64,000 bases of DNA. Origin: Planctomycetota bacterium. Its GTDB lineage: Bacteria; Planctomycetota; Planctomycetia; Planctomycetales; Planctomycetaceae. Both the position numbers and the translations under genes were made by a program. The DNA lies in NCBI GenBank assembly GCA_027618475.1, contig JAQCEJ010000016.1, positions 1-64,000 of the forward strand, given 5' to 3'. Position 1 is the stretch's first letter. The number at the start of each line of letters is the position of its first letter. Shown piece after piece: positions 18,294 through 27,601 of the stretch. The notes beneath the pieces are model-generated. The model worked only from the letters and a program-made list of their open reading frames with translations. It was not told the DNA's origin and ran no database searches.

Positions 18294-19286
18294 ATGACGA
18301 CTTCGCTCGACAAGGAGATGTCGACCCCTCGGGGCTGGACGAAGCGTCATTTATTGGGACTTCAACAACTCGACGCCGACGAAATCACCGCTATTCTCGA
18401 TCAGGCGGCAGAATTCAAACGACTTGCCGCCGAAGGTGAAACCAAACTCGGGGCACTTTCCGGCACCTACGTCGGGAATTTATTCTTCGAACCCTCAACA
18501 CGCACGAAAACGAGTTTCAATCTCGCTGCGAAACGCCTGAGCGCCGATACTATCGATTTTACAGCCGCCGCCAGCAGTTTGTCGAAGGGAGAAAGTTTCG
18601 TCGACACCGCACGCAATATCGAAGCGATGGGGGTTTCGATGATGGTTGTGCGACACAGTTCGCCGGGGGCTCCACAGTTGCTCACGCAGCATTTGAATGC
18701 GAGCATTTTAAACGCCGGAGACGGGACGCACGAACATCCGACGCAGGCCTTGCTCGACATCTTTACCATCCGCGAACATCGAGGCGATTTAAAGGGAAAA
18801 ACCGTCGCACTCGTCGGCGACATCCTGCACAGCCGCGTCGCCCGATCGAACATCTGGGGACTGAAAAAGCTGGGAGCCCGCGTCATCGTCTGCGGTCCTG
18901 CGACCCTCATTCCCGAACAGGTCGAAAAACTCGGGGTCGAAGTCTCACATAATCTTGATGATATCCTTTCTGAGACCGATTGCATTAATTTGCTTCGCAT
19001 TCAATTCGAACGGCAGCGAAGCGCCTTCTTTCCGTCGATTCGCGAGTACGCGCATCTGTTCGGTATGAACGGGTCTCGCATCCGCCGCGCGAAAAAGGAT
19101 ATTCTTGTGCTCGCTCCCGGCCCCATTAACCGCGGCGTCGAAATTACACCCGCCGTTGCCGACGGACCCCATTCGGTGATTATCGACCAGGTGACTAACG
19201 GATTAATGATCCGCATGGCCTGTTTATATCTGCTGCATCAGACATCCCAGAATGTGCTGCAAGTCGCCGCACAAGGAGGGAGTTGA
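18294..19286 (+). CDS. pyrB: Aspartate carbamoyltransferase catalytic chain
   Basis: 330 residues. It condenses carbamoyl phosphate with aspartate in pyrimidine synthesis. The carbamoyl-phosphate loop [12 protein letters not shown] (residues 64-75), SLSKGES, and HPTQALLD (148-155) are intact, so it should be active. It has about 15 extra N-terminal residues relative to the E. coli enzyme, as in Pseudomonas-type PyrB that assembles with an inactive dihydroorotase. Its TGA overlaps the ATG of the next gene by one base, so the two are coupled. Confidence 0.96.
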   Translation: MTTSLDKEMSTPRGWTKRHLLGLQQLDADEITAILDQAAEFKRLAAEGETKLGALSGTYVGNLFFEPSTRTKTSFNLAAKRLSADTIDFTAAASSLSKGESFVDTARNIEAMGVSMMVVRHSSPGAPQLLTQHLNASILNAGDGTHEHPTQALLDIFTIREHRGDLKGKTVALVGDILHSRVARSNIWGLKKLGARVIVCGPATLIPEQVEKLGVEVSHNLDDILSETDCINLLRIQFERQRSAFFPSIREYAHLFGMNGSRIRRAKKDILVLAPGPINRGVEITPAVADGPHSVIIDQVTNGLMIRMACLYLLHQTSQNVLQVAAQGGS

Positions 19287-20614
19287 TGCATACGATTCTT
19301 ATTCGCGGCGGCCGTATCATCGATCCGAGTCAGAACCTGGATCAGGTCGGCAACTTGTACATTCGAGACAAACGAATCGTCGGTATGGACGGGACGGCGT
19401 CGCTCGCCAACGAAGTCATCGACGCGACAGGATTGATCGTCTGCCCCGGTTTCGTCGATCTGCACGTGGCCCTCAGCGAACCGGGTTTCGAAGAAGACGA
19501 AACGACGGCTTCAGGAACGGCGGCGGCCGTCGCCGGCGGCTTTACAAGCGTCGCCTGTCTCCCCGATACCGATCCCGTAGTCGACAACCGCGCCGCGGCT
19601 GAATTTATTATGCGACAGGCGGAACGCATCGGTCGCTGTAATGTCTTCCCGCTGGGAGCGGTCACGAAAGACAATAAAGGAGAGGAACTCGCGGAAATCG
19701 GGCAACTGGTCGAAGGGGGAGCGGTCGCCTTTACCGATGCGAAGCGACCGATCGCCAACGCTGAAATCATGCGGCGGGCTCTCGAATATACGCGGATGTT
19801 TCATCGCCCGATTCTCAATCATCCTCAGGTGCCGGAATTGGTCAACGGCGGCGTGATGCACGAAGGGTTTAATTCGACGCTTCTCGGTCTTAAAGGAATG
19901 CCCGCCGCAGCACAAGACATTATGGTCGGACGCGATATCGCGCTCGCTGAGATGACCGAAGGCCGTGTGCATCTGATGTGCATCTCGACCGAAGGGAGTG
20001 TTGAACAGATTCGCCGGGCCAAAGCACGCGGAGTGAACGTCACCGCTGAAGTGGCGATCCATCATCTGGCATTGACCGACGAGGCGATGCGGTCGTTCGA
20101 TCCGAATTGCAAGATCGATCCGCCGTTCCGCAGTCAGGAACACATCGACGCATTGATCGCCGGACTCAAAGATGGCACGATCGATGTCATTTGCTCCGAT
20201 CACCAACCGATCGCCGAAGAAAAGAAAAACTGTGAAATCGATCTGGCTCCCTTCGGAATTATCGGATTGGAAACGTTGCTGCCGTTGTGTGTGAAAACGC
20301 TGATCGAACCCGGTCACCTAACATGGCTGGAGCTCTTGTCCAAACTCACGGTTAATCCGTCACGCATACTGGGACTGGAAAAAGGGACGTTAAAACCGGG
20401 TGCCGACGCCGACATCACGTTGATTGATCCTTCGGCAAATTGGACATTCGATCCTAAGCGCTTTCGCTCGGCCAGCCGCAACACGCCGTTCGGTGGCTGG
20501 GAGGTCACCGGACGGGCAAAAATGGTGCTTGTGGCAGGTGACATACGTTTTCACAGCAATGATGAGTCGCAAAACAGCAGTGATATGAGCAGAATGAAGG
20601 GTAACACGAGATGA
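19286..20614 (+). CDS. pyrC': Dihydroorotase homologue lacking metal ligands (PyrC'-like)
   Basis: 442 residues from the ATG at 19286, which has AAGGAGGG five bases upstream and overlaps the pyrB stop as TGATG. The fold is clearly type I dihydroorotase, with GFVDLHVALSEPGFEED, TAEVAIHHLALT and APFGIIGLETLLPL. Key ligand sites are altered: the usual HVHLREPG is HVALSEPG, the HxxH of the ST motif is HLMC, and TDHAPH is SDHQPI. Such proteins in Pseudomonas (pyrBC') are non-catalytic and hold the PyrB assembly together. An active dihydroorotase is expected elsewhere. Automatic annotation will call it pyrC. Confidence 0.88.
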   Translation: MHTILIRGGRIIDPSQNLDQVGNLYIRDKRIVGMDGTASLANEVIDATGLIVCPGFVDLHVALSEPGFEEDETTASGTAAAVAGGFTSVACLPDTDPVVDNRAAAEFIMRQAERIGRCNVFPLGAVTKDNKGEELAEIGQLVEGGAVAFTDAKRPIANAEIMRRALEYTRMFHRPILNHPQVPELVNGGVMHEGFNSTLLGLKGMPAAAQDIMVGRDIALAEMTEGRVHLMCISTEGSVEQIRRAKARGVNVTAEVAIHHLALTDEAMRSFDPNCKIDPPFRSQEHIDALIAGLKDGTIDVICSDHQPIAEEKKNCEIDLAPFGIIGLETLLPLCVKTLIEPGHLTWLELLSKLTVNPSRILGLEKGTLKPGADADITLIDPSANWTFDPKRFRSASRNTPFGGWEVTGRAKMVLVAGDIRFHSNDESQNSSDMSRMKGNTR

Positions 20615-21429
20615 TAAATGCGAGACCTTTCTCGTCGCGGTGCACTCGCGTCAGCGTCTTGATTCTGCTGTGGAGTTGTCTGGGGTGCGGTTCTGCAGAC
20701 TATGAACTGCGATTAGCAGAAACGACCCGCTGGTTCGAGTTTCAGGAGCGTCAGAACCTGCTGCTGGCAAAACCGTGGGCCGGACCGGGAATCGGAGTCC
20801 GCGTTCCGAAAGTATTGACTCCTTACCCCAATCCGCCTCCTGCCGAAATTCAGGACGAAGAGGGAAATATGATTGCCAACCCCGATTTTCAGGGGGATTT
20901 CCGGCAACCTACATTCATGAATGTCACATTTCCGAATCTTGTCGGTGCCTGGCACGGCGAAGTCGAGACGCGAGTGACCGAGGGGACGACGCCACTCCCC
21001 TGTTATTTATTCATTTGCAGTAACAGGGAGATTTGGCTCGAAGACAATCCGGTCGAACGGGCAACGACGTTTCATCAGACGGTCTCGGATGCTGTGACCA
21101 GCCCTCTGGAAATCTACCTGCAGGAGGACGACTGGGATAACGAAAAATACCCGAGAGGAAATGGTTACGTTGTTCCGAAAAACTACACGTTCACAAGCAA
21201 ACCCTCTGAAGGGAAATTCTCAGATCACCCCTATGCGATTTCGATTTACCTGCACCAGATGCAGGATATTCAAGTCGCCATCGTGCTTGTAGCACCGCAA
21301 AATGTCGATCCGAAAGAACGATTCGAAGAAGCGTGGGATTTGAGTCTGCAAACGCTGGAGGTCTCCGGCGAAAAACCAGGTCTACAGGGAGAGGCTCCCT
21401 CGGGCAGTGGAACGGGGCCGGCGTTTTGA
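20611..21429 (+). CDS. Hypothetical lipoprotein
   Basis: 272 residues. A signal helix ending LWSCLGCGS gives a lipobox with the modified Cys at about residue 30, so it is membrane-anchored after processing. The rest contains PPPAEIQDEEGN, a proline-rich start, and a strand-rich body, with a flexible Gly/Ser/Pro C-terminus. No family recognised. Its ATG overlaps the pyrC' stop as ATGA, so it is the third gene of the pyr transcript, although nothing suggests a role in pyrimidine synthesis. Confidence 0.78.
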   Translation: MINARPFSSRCTRVSVLILLWSCLGCGSADYELRLAETTRWFEFQERQNLLLAKPWAGPGIGVRVPKVLTPYPNPPPAEIQDEEGNMIANPDFQGDFRQPTFMNVTFPNLVGAWHGEVETRVTEGTTPLPCYLFICSNREIWLEDNPVERATTFHQTVSDAVTSPLEIYLQEDDWDNEKYPRGNGYVVPKNYTFTSKPSEGKFSDHPYAISIYLHQMQDIQVAIVLVAPQNVDPKERFEEAWDLSLQTLEVSGEKPGLQGEAPSGSGTGPAF

Positions 21430-21498
21430 GCGGTCGCCTGACCGCCAAACGTTCGTCGATGCGAGACCGCTCGGAATGACCCTCATGGGGAGTCAACA

Positions 21499-22971
21499 GT
21501 GTCGCAGTCATCAGAACCTCCTGCTGCGGAGTCCCCCTCCGACGGCTCCCCGCAATTGCTGCGTGCATTAGGTGTCGGTACCGCATCGGCGATCGTCGTC
21601 GGTAATGTGATCGGTTCTGGCATTTTCGTCAAACCGGGACGCATCGCGGCCGATGTCGGCGATTTTCCCACGATCATTTCGGCCTGGATCCTTGCCGGCG
21701 GGATCTGCCTGTTAGGAGCATTCTGCTTTTCCGAACTGGCTGCTATGTTGCCGCGTGCCGGCGGGTTGTACGTTTATCTTAAAGAAGCGTACGGTAAAGC
21801 GATCGCATTTTTGTTCGGCTGGAGCCAATTCATCTTCGGCACGCCGGCGTCGATCGGCGCGCTTGCCGTCGCATTCGTTGGAGCTGTCGGGGGAGCGCTG
21901 GGAATGGCGTCCGTTCCCACATTCGTCAGCACGTTCAGTGCGTCGGTGCTCATCGCCGCGATGGCGTGGATCAATGTGCGCGGCGTGATCTGGGGAGGCC
22001 GTGTGCAGGTCGTGACCACCGTCATCAAAGCCGGTTTTCTGGCGGTCATCTCGCTGCTGCCATTTGCGATGACCATGAGCGGCGAGCCGGGCGTTTCAGT
22101 GACCGCGTTTCAATCAACAACGACTCCCGTCAGTCCCGATTGGTCGACACAATACGCGGCGGCACTCCTGGCTGTTATGTGGGCTTATAACGGCTGGCAC
22201 GGAATTACGCCGATTGCAGAAGAAGTGCATCATCCGCAGCGAAACGTACCTCTGTCGATGTTTATCGGGATGGGAATACTGGTCGTCCTGTACGTGGGCG
22301 CGAATTGCGCCTATCACGGCGTACTTACGATGGAAGAGATGGTCGCCGCCGGCGAAACGGTCCCGCAAGCCATGATGCACAAGCTCTTTCATGGATATGG
22401 TGCGAAATGGGCCAATTGGGGCGTCGCGGCGATGTCGGGAGTGATTATGTGCAGCTTGTTCGGCGGCGTGAACAGCAATTTCCTCGAAGGGCCACGCATC
22501 TCATTCGCTATGGGACGCGACGGTGCTTTCTTTCGCTCGCTCGGCAAAGTTCATGAGGACTATCGTACTCCGGCCGTTTCGATCATCGTCGAAGCGGTCA
22601 TGGCGATCGGTCTGGTGTTCGTCTCGGGGATTCTTGTAGAAAACCTGAAAATGCTCGAAGGAAAGTCCATCTTCGAAATCCTCACCAATTACGTGACATT
22701 CAGCGCCAGCATTTTTTATTGCCTGGCGGTCGCCGCGGTTATCGTCTTACGCATCCGCCATCCGCATTGGGACCGCCCCTTTCGCACATGGGGATATCCG
22801 GTTGTTCCCATCGTGTATCTGCTGTTTTACGCGTGGTTTTTGTATTATGTCTTTGTCGGTCAGCCGTTCGAAGGAATGATGGGGTTGCTGCTGACGGCGA
22901 TCGGCTTACCGGTCTATGGAATCTGGTGCTGGTCACAGCGAACACGATCGACATCATCCGCTGCTGAGTGA
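21499..22971 (+). CDS. APC family amino-acid permease
   Basis: 490 residues with about twelve transmembrane helices. The first helix contains ASAIVVGNVIGSGIFVKPG, the G-S-G-I-F unwound segment that binds the substrate in APC transporters, and the fifth region WAYNGWHGITPIAEEVHHPQRNVP is typical of the LAT/SteT (YfnA, serine/threonine exchanger) branch. GTG start, with GGGGAG eight bases upstream. The amino acid transported cannot be read. It is followed after seven bases by the NHL gene. Confidence 0.92.
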   Translation: MSQSSEPPAAESPSDGSPQLLRALGVGTASAIVVGNVIGSGIFVKPGRIAADVGDFPTIISAWILAGGICLLGAFCFSELAAMLPRAGGLYVYLKEAYGKAIAFLFGWSQFIFGTPASIGALAVAFVGAVGGALGMASVPTFVSTFSASVLIAAMAWINVRGVIWGGRVQVVTTVIKAGFLAVISLLPFAMTMSGEPGVSVTAFQSTTTPVSPDWSTQYAAALLAVMWAYNGWHGITPIAEEVHHPQRNVPLSMFIGMGILVVLYVGANCAYHGVLTMEEMVAAGETVPQAMMHKLFHGYGAKWANWGVAAMSGVIMCSLFGGVNSNFLEGPRISFAMGRDGAFFRSLGKVHEDYRTPAVSIIVEAVMAIGLVFVSGILVENLKMLEGKSIFEILTNYVTFSASIFYCLAVAAVIVLRIRHPHWDRPFRTWGYPVVPIVYLLFYAWFLYYVFVGQPFEGMMGLLLTAIGLPVYGIWCWSQRTRSTSSAAE

Positions 22972-22978
22972 GTCCCTC

Positions 22979-24001
22979 ATGCACGCATCACGAAGTATCA
23001 GCCTGAGTACCGTTGCGTTTTTTTGCGTCTCAACGTTTTATGCGGTGACAGCATCGGCTGATGATCCGCTGCTCCCCGATGTGAAGTTTCTGCTGACCTG
23101 GGGTTCGGAAGGAACAGAGCCGGGCCAGTTCAACATTCCGATCGGCATTGCGATTAATGCCGACGACGAAATTTTCATCTGCGATCATTACAACAATCGC
23201 GTACAGCGGTTCGACGCCGACGGAAAATTGCTCGCGCACTTCAACGTGATGAACAACCCCGGCGGCTGCACGATCGACGCCGATGGTTTGCTCTATATCA
23301 CTCATTTCCCTACGTCGAAAACGAGTAAAGAGCCCACACCCGATCGTGTGACCATCTACAATCAGACGGGTGAATTCGTCCGCGAGTTCGGCAGCTCGGG
23401 TAGCGATGAGGGTCAACTCAACTGGCCGGGCGGAATCATCGTGCATCCCAACGGCAAAGTTTACGTCGCCGACCAGACGAATCACCGCGTGCAGGTCTTT
23501 GACAAGAAGGGAAATTTCCTCTCCAAGTGGGGCGAATACGGCGTCGAATCGGGTCAGTTCGGCGGGAATACCAATCCCAAGTCACGCGTCGGTGGACCGA
23601 ACTTCATCGCGGTCGACAGCGAAGGGAACATTTACACGACAGAAGCCTCGGTCGGACGAGTTCAAAAATTTGACGCCGACGGAAAATTCATCGCGGCGTT
23701 CGGCGATCTCGAAGACCGCCCCGGCAGCTTCGGCGGTTACTTCACGGCTTTTCCCGCGAAACTCACCGGCCCGATCGGCATCTGCGTCGATCATCAAGAT
23801 CGACTCTGGATCGCCTGCGTCAGCGGACGCATTCAGCAATTCACTCGCGACGGCAAATACCTGCGCGGTTTCGGTTTTGAGCAGGGGACCGAACCGGGTC
23901 AGTTCTACGCCCCGCACACCGTCGCCGTGAATTCCAAGGGAGAGTTGTACGTGGTCGACACATACAACCACCGCGTACAGAAGTATGAAGTGCCGGAATA
24001 G
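22979..24001 (+). CDS. Exported NHL-repeat protein
   Basis: 340 residues from the ATG at 22979; the longer track frame overlaps the permease. Signal helix at 8-24. Six NHL repeats follow, each with a variant of YVADQTNHRVQVFDKKGNFL, forming a beta-propeller. The turns GSEGTEPGQFNIPIGIAI and GFEQGTEPGQFYAPHTVAV bracket the ring, which suggests closure. These proteins are exported in planctomycetes; function is unknown. Seven bases from the permease stop, so probably cotranscribed. Confidence 0.88.
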   Translation: MHASRSISLSTVAFFCVSTFYAVTASADDPLLPDVKFLLTWGSEGTEPGQFNIPIGIAINADDEIFICDHYNNRVQRFDADGKLLAHFNVMNNPGGCTIDADGLLYITHFPTSKTSKEPTPDRVTIYNQTGEFVREFGSSGSDEGQLNWPGGIIVHPNGKVYVADQTNHRVQVFDKKGNFLSKWGEYGVESGQFGGNTNPKSRVGGPNFIAVDSEGNIYTTEASVGRVQKFDADGKFIAAFGDLEDRPGSFGGYFTAFPAKLTGPIGICVDHQDRLWIACVSGRIQQFTRDGKYLRGFGFEQGTEPGQFYAPHTVAVNSKGELYVVDTYNHRVQKYEVPE

Positions 24002-24034
24002 AGACGTCGTCGGAGGCCGCGAAAATGGTGGCTT

Positions 24035-24285
24035 TGTTCAAATTAACTCGCGAATCGGTTCGCGGTGATCGCGCCCGCCACCCGGATTAATCCGCGGCGT
24101 GCGGTCGAACTCGCCCCAGGCGACGACACGGCTTGAATTCTTCGACGACGTCGACGGAGATCGCCAGCTGCTCACGGCGACCGCCGACGTGATCGTGCAA
24201 TGGTGAACCGACAAAAAAACGGTCTGCTCGGGTCGTTTTCTGTTCCCAATTGCTGACACCCGTTCCCGCAATCGCTATCATAATA
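24035..24285 (-). pseudogene. DUF1501 remnant
   Basis: In one minus-strand frame the translation reads RVVAWGEFDRTPRINPGGGR, which is the C-terminal GEFGRTPkIN...GRDHW signature of DUF1501 proteins. The preceding part (HVGGRREQLAISVDVVEEF) reads in another frame, so a frameshift separates them. Compared with the intact DUF1501 at 57619, at most 80 residues remain. It is a decayed fragment in an otherwise gene-free 407-base gap between the NHL and Gfo/Idh genes. Confidence 0.55.
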
Positions 24286-24408
24286 GGGTCCGGTGGAATG
24301 TGCGTGACACCAACACGGTCTCGCGTGTTTCTCCCGTTCTGATACCGCTGCCTCTGAAAACGAATTTATAAGACGTGTCCGATTCACTCCGAACATAAGG
24401 CATTCATT

Positions 24409-25746
24409 ATGACACAGCATAAAATGGTTCGTCGACAGTTTCTTACTCGCTCGGCTCAAGCCGCCGCTGCGGCATTTGCGGCACCCGCAATACTACGGGG
24501 AGCGAATCTGAATCAGGAACTTCATGTCGCCTGTGTCGGCGTCAACGGCATGGGCTGGGCCGATCTCTCAAGCGTCGGAACCCATGCCAAAGTGAAGTTC
24601 GTCGGTTTCTGTGACATCGATACAAACCGATTTGATAAAGTCGACGCGAACTACCCCGGAGTGAAGCACTTCGCCGACTACCGCGAAATGTACGCCGAAC
24701 TGGGCGATAAATTTGATGCGGTGATTGTATCGACTCCCGATCACTCGCACGCTCCCGCCGCGATGCGAGCGATGGCGATGGGCAAACATTGTTATTGCCA
24801 AAAGCCGCTCACACATACGGTGTGGGAATCGCGACAGATGCGATTAATGGCCGACAAAATGGATGTCACCACGCAGATGGGGAATCAGATTCACTCTAAC
24901 GCCGAGTATCGTCGCGGCGTGCAACTGATTCACGACGGTGCCATCGGCAAAGTGAAAGAAGTTCATTCGTGGGTCGGCGTGCAGGGTCGCCAATACAACA
25001 ACCGCACCGATCGTCCGGAAGCGGCCGAAGTCCCCTCGAATGTGAACTGGGACTTGTGGATCGGCCCGTCGCCGATGCGTCCGTATGCTGCCGATGTCTA
25101 TCACCCGTTCAAATGGCGTGACTGGCAAGATTTTGGGTCGGGTGCGCTGGGTGATTTCGGTTGCCACATTCTCGATCCGGTGTTTGGTGCGCTCGAAGTC
25201 GCCGCTCCGATCAGCATTCATGCCGAGAACGACGGGACGACAAACGAAGTCTGGCCCGGCCCCGAGACCGTCACGTTCGTCTTCCCCGGCAACGATCGAA
25301 CCGCCGGCGAAACGATTAAGATCGTCTGGCGCGACGGCGGACTGAAACCACCGCGTGAACTTGCACAACTCCCCGACGGTGTCGATCTTCCCGGCGCCGG
25401 CTCGATGTTTATTGGCGAAGAGGGAGTCATGATTCTGCCGCACGTCGGATATCCCGCTCTTTATCCGCAGGCAAAGTTTGTGAATTATAACATTCCTGAA
25501 ATTGCCGGTGCCAGCCATTGGCATACGTGGGTCGACGCCGCGATCGAAGGCAAGAAAACCAGCGACGGTTTCCATTACGCCGGTCCGCTGTCGGAGACCG
25601 TGCAACTCGGCAACATCGCCGCCCGCCTTCCGGGAGTGGAATTGAACTGGGATGCCGCCGAGTTGAAGTTCACGAACTCCGACGAAGCGAATGCTCTGGT
25701 GACGAAGGAGTATCGCAAAGGGTTCGAGGTTGAAGCCGTGACGTAA
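24409..25746 (+). CDS. Tat-exported Gfo/Idh/MocA oxidoreductase
   Basis: 445 residues. The N-terminus VRRQFLTRSAQAAAAAFAAP is a twin-arginine signal, typical of planctomycete members. A Rossmann nucleotide-binding start (VACVGVNGMGWADL) and the DAVIVSTPDHSHAPAAMRAM and KHCYCQKPLTH segments follow; the latter carries the EKP-type catalytic lysine (here QKP). The C-terminal domain has WHTWVDAAIEGKKTSDGFHY. It presumably oxidises or reduces a sugar derivative with NAD(P), in the periplasm. The change of EKP to QKP is common in exported members. Confidence 0.92.
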   Translation: MTQHKMVRRQFLTRSAQAAAAAFAAPAILRGANLNQELHVACVGVNGMGWADLSSVGTHAKVKFVGFCDIDTNRFDKVDANYPGVKHFADYREMYAELGDKFDAVIVSTPDHSHAPAAMRAMAMGKHCYCQKPLTHTVWESRQMRLMADKMDVTTQMGNQIHSNAEYRRGVQLIHDGAIGKVKEVHSWVGVQGRQYNNRTDRPEAAEVPSNVNWDLWIGPSPMRPYAADVYHPFKWRDWQDFGSGALGDFGCHILDPVFGALEVAAPISIHAENDGTTNEVWPGPETVTFVFPGNDRTAGETIKIVWRDGGLKPPRELAQLPDGVDLPGAGSMFIGEEGVMILPHVGYPALYPQAKFVNYNIPEIAGASHWHTWVDAAIEGKKTSDGFHYAGPLSETVQLGNIAARLPGVELNWDAAELKFTNSDEANALVTKEYRKGFEVEAVT

Positions 25747-25817
25747 TCCTTTTTCGGTTAGCCGCGATGCGAAGGGTTTCCGCAGCGGAGCGCGACGATC
25801 GCTAACACGCTTGTCAT

Positions 25818-25850
25818 CCCTCTCCCGAACGTTCGGGAGAGGGCTTTTTT
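25818..25850 (+). terminator. Rho-independent terminator after the Gfo/Idh gene
   Basis: CCCTCTCCCGAAC is followed directly by its perfect complement GTTCGGGAGAGGG, a 26-base palindrome, and then C plus six T. The stem is 13 bp on paper, with the centre forming a small loop. It closes the Gfo/Idh transcript and lies 20 bases before the start of the M81 gene. Confidence 0.88.
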
Positions 25851-25869
25851 CTACTTGGGAATATGTTCC

Positions 25870-27384
25870 ATGCGTATCGCCATCGCTGAGCTAGGTCAGG
25901 AAACCGATTCGTTCTCATCGTTGCGGGCCGATCTCTCGGAGTTCGAAGCGAACGGACTGTTCTTCGGAGACGACGTGATCGCACGCATGCGCGGGGCCGG
26001 GCCGTTGGGGGGATTTCTCGACGTCGTTCGCGAACAATCGCATCCGGTTGAATTGATCGGACTCATCCGGGCCTGGGGGGGTGCCGGGGGAGCAATACTT
26101 GACGAGACGTTCGCTCGGTTGAAATCCGAACTGCTCGATCGTCTGCGCGCCGCGGGGCCGGTCGATGCCGTGTTCCTCGCGCTGCACGGTGCGGCGGCGA
26201 CCGAAAGCGAAGACGATGTGGAAGGGATCATTCTCGAAGAGGTCCGTCGCATTATTGGCGAGCACATTCCGATCGTCGTGCCGTTCGATCATCATGCAAA
26301 CGTCACTGAAAAGATGATGACTCATGCCGACTTGCTCGTCGGCCACGAAACGCAGCCGCATTCTCCGATCGAGACAGGGCGCAAAGCCGCTCGATTGCTG
26401 TTTCGTTTGCTCGCCGGAGAGATTTCGCCTGTGCGCGCCTGGCAAAAGATCCCGATGATCACGCCGCAAGATCAGTTTCTGACGATCGCCGGTCCGATGA
26501 AGTCGTGGTTCGATCGGGCTCGCGAATTCGAACGGCAACCGGGCGTGCTCGATGTCTCGCCGTATCCTATGCAGCCCTGGCTTGATGTCGCTGAAGGGGG
26601 GTGGACCGTCGTCGTGCATACCGACGGGAACGAACGTCTTGCGAAAAACATCGCCGCCGAGATGGCAACGCTGGCGTTTGACCTGCGGAACGAGTTCTGG
26701 AGATCGGAACGTATCCCTCCGGCGGATGCCGTGGCACAGGCGGAGATGGCCGAGACGGGACTGGTCATTCTCTCCGACACCGGAGACTCGGTCTACGGCG
26801 GTGCGCCGGGAGACAACACCACGCTGCTGAAAGAGTTGATTTCTCAAAAGGTACAGGGATTGTCGTTGATACCTGTCGTCGATGATCGAGCTGTCGCCTT
26901 GGCATTCGCGGCCGGCGTTTCGTCATCGGTCACATTTCCTGTCGGGGGTCGAAATGATTCTGTTTTCAGTCAACCGGTCGAAATCGAGGGCCGTATCGCA
27001 GCGCTGTCGGAAGGTGTGACCGTCGAACTCCCCGATCGCGGCGTCTGCCAGATCGGCCGCACCGCGCTTATCGAATGTAGTGCCGTGCGCATCGTGCTGC
27101 TCGACAATCGCAGTTTCGCGATCAATCACCCGGTGCTCTACACGCACCTGGGCCTCGACATCGCCGCTGCGAAAATCGTCGTTGTGAAAACGGCGAGCAA
27201 CTTTCAGTTTTTCGCCCCGTGGCGAAAACAACTCATCCGTGTCGACACACCGGGGACAACGCAATCGAACCTCGCCGCGTTCGATTGGAAAAAGTTGCCG
27301 AGACCGATTCATCCGCTGGATGAGATTGATAATTTGCAATTTCAACCCAGTGTATTCCCGGTACGCGAGTTTGCTTGCGTATAA
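25870..27384 (+). CDS. M81 (MlrC-like) metallopeptidase family protein
   Basis: 504 residues from the ATG at 25870; the track start is a TTG. The N-terminal motif IAELGQETDSFS, the LHGAAATES segment, FDHHANVTEKM and the TQPHSPIETGRKAA stretch correspond to the zinc-binding DUF1485/MlrC-N region; the C-terminal half (GAPGDNTTLLKELI) is the MlrC-C domain. MlrC was described in microcystin breakdown, but most members act on unknown substrates. FDHHAN replaces the usual LDLHAN and the metal ligands are retained. It is followed after 19 bases by a copy of the dispersed repeat. Confidence 0.88.
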   Translation: MRIAIAELGQETDSFSSLRADLSEFEANGLFFGDDVIARMRGAGPLGGFLDVVREQSHPVELIGLIRAWGGAGGAILDETFARLKSELLDRLRAAGPVDAVFLALHGAAATESEDDVEGIILEEVRRIIGEHIPIVVPFDHHANVTEKMMTHADLLVGHETQPHSPIETGRKAARLLFRLLAGEISPVRAWQKIPMITPQDQFLTIAGPMKSWFDRAREFERQPGVLDVSPYPMQPWLDVAEGGWTVVVHTDGNERLAKNIAAEMATLAFDLRNEFWRSERIPPADAVAQAEMAETGLVILSDTGDSVYGGAPGDNTTLLKELISQKVQGLSLIPVVDDRAVALAFAAGVSSSVTFPVGGRNDSVFSQPVEIEGRIAALSEGVTVELPDRGVCQIGRTALIECSAVRIVLLDNRSFAINHPVLYTHLGLDIAAAKIVVVKTASNFQFFAPWRKQLIRVDTPGTTQSNLAAFDWKKLPRPIHPLDEIDNLQFQPSVFPVREFACV

Positions 27385-27403
27385 TTGAGTAGCCACGATG
27401 CGT

Positions 27404-27490
27404 AGAACGGGTTTCATAACCCGGTTGGCGGCAGAATAAATGGTCAAATGGCCCTAAAATATCCGTCGTCCAGAGGGTTATGAAACTGCT
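27404..27490 (+). repeat. 87-bp dispersed element, copy B
   Basis: Starts AGAACGGGTTTCATAACCCG and ends GAGGGTTATGAAACTGCT, 19 bases after the M81 stop and in the same orientation. Over its whole length it aligns with copies A and C with no gap; the central CCCTAAAATATCC block is shared with copy C. Both ends have GTTTCATAACCC as an inverted pair. Confidence 0.78.
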
Positions 27491-27601
27491 AGTAGGCATT
27501 TTCCCAGCAGAGTGCTTCGTCGGAAAAAATTTGACGGTGATGACTATTGCGAGGTATGATCGATGCTAGTTGAGGACAATGAGAAGGTAACATCGTGATA
27601 T

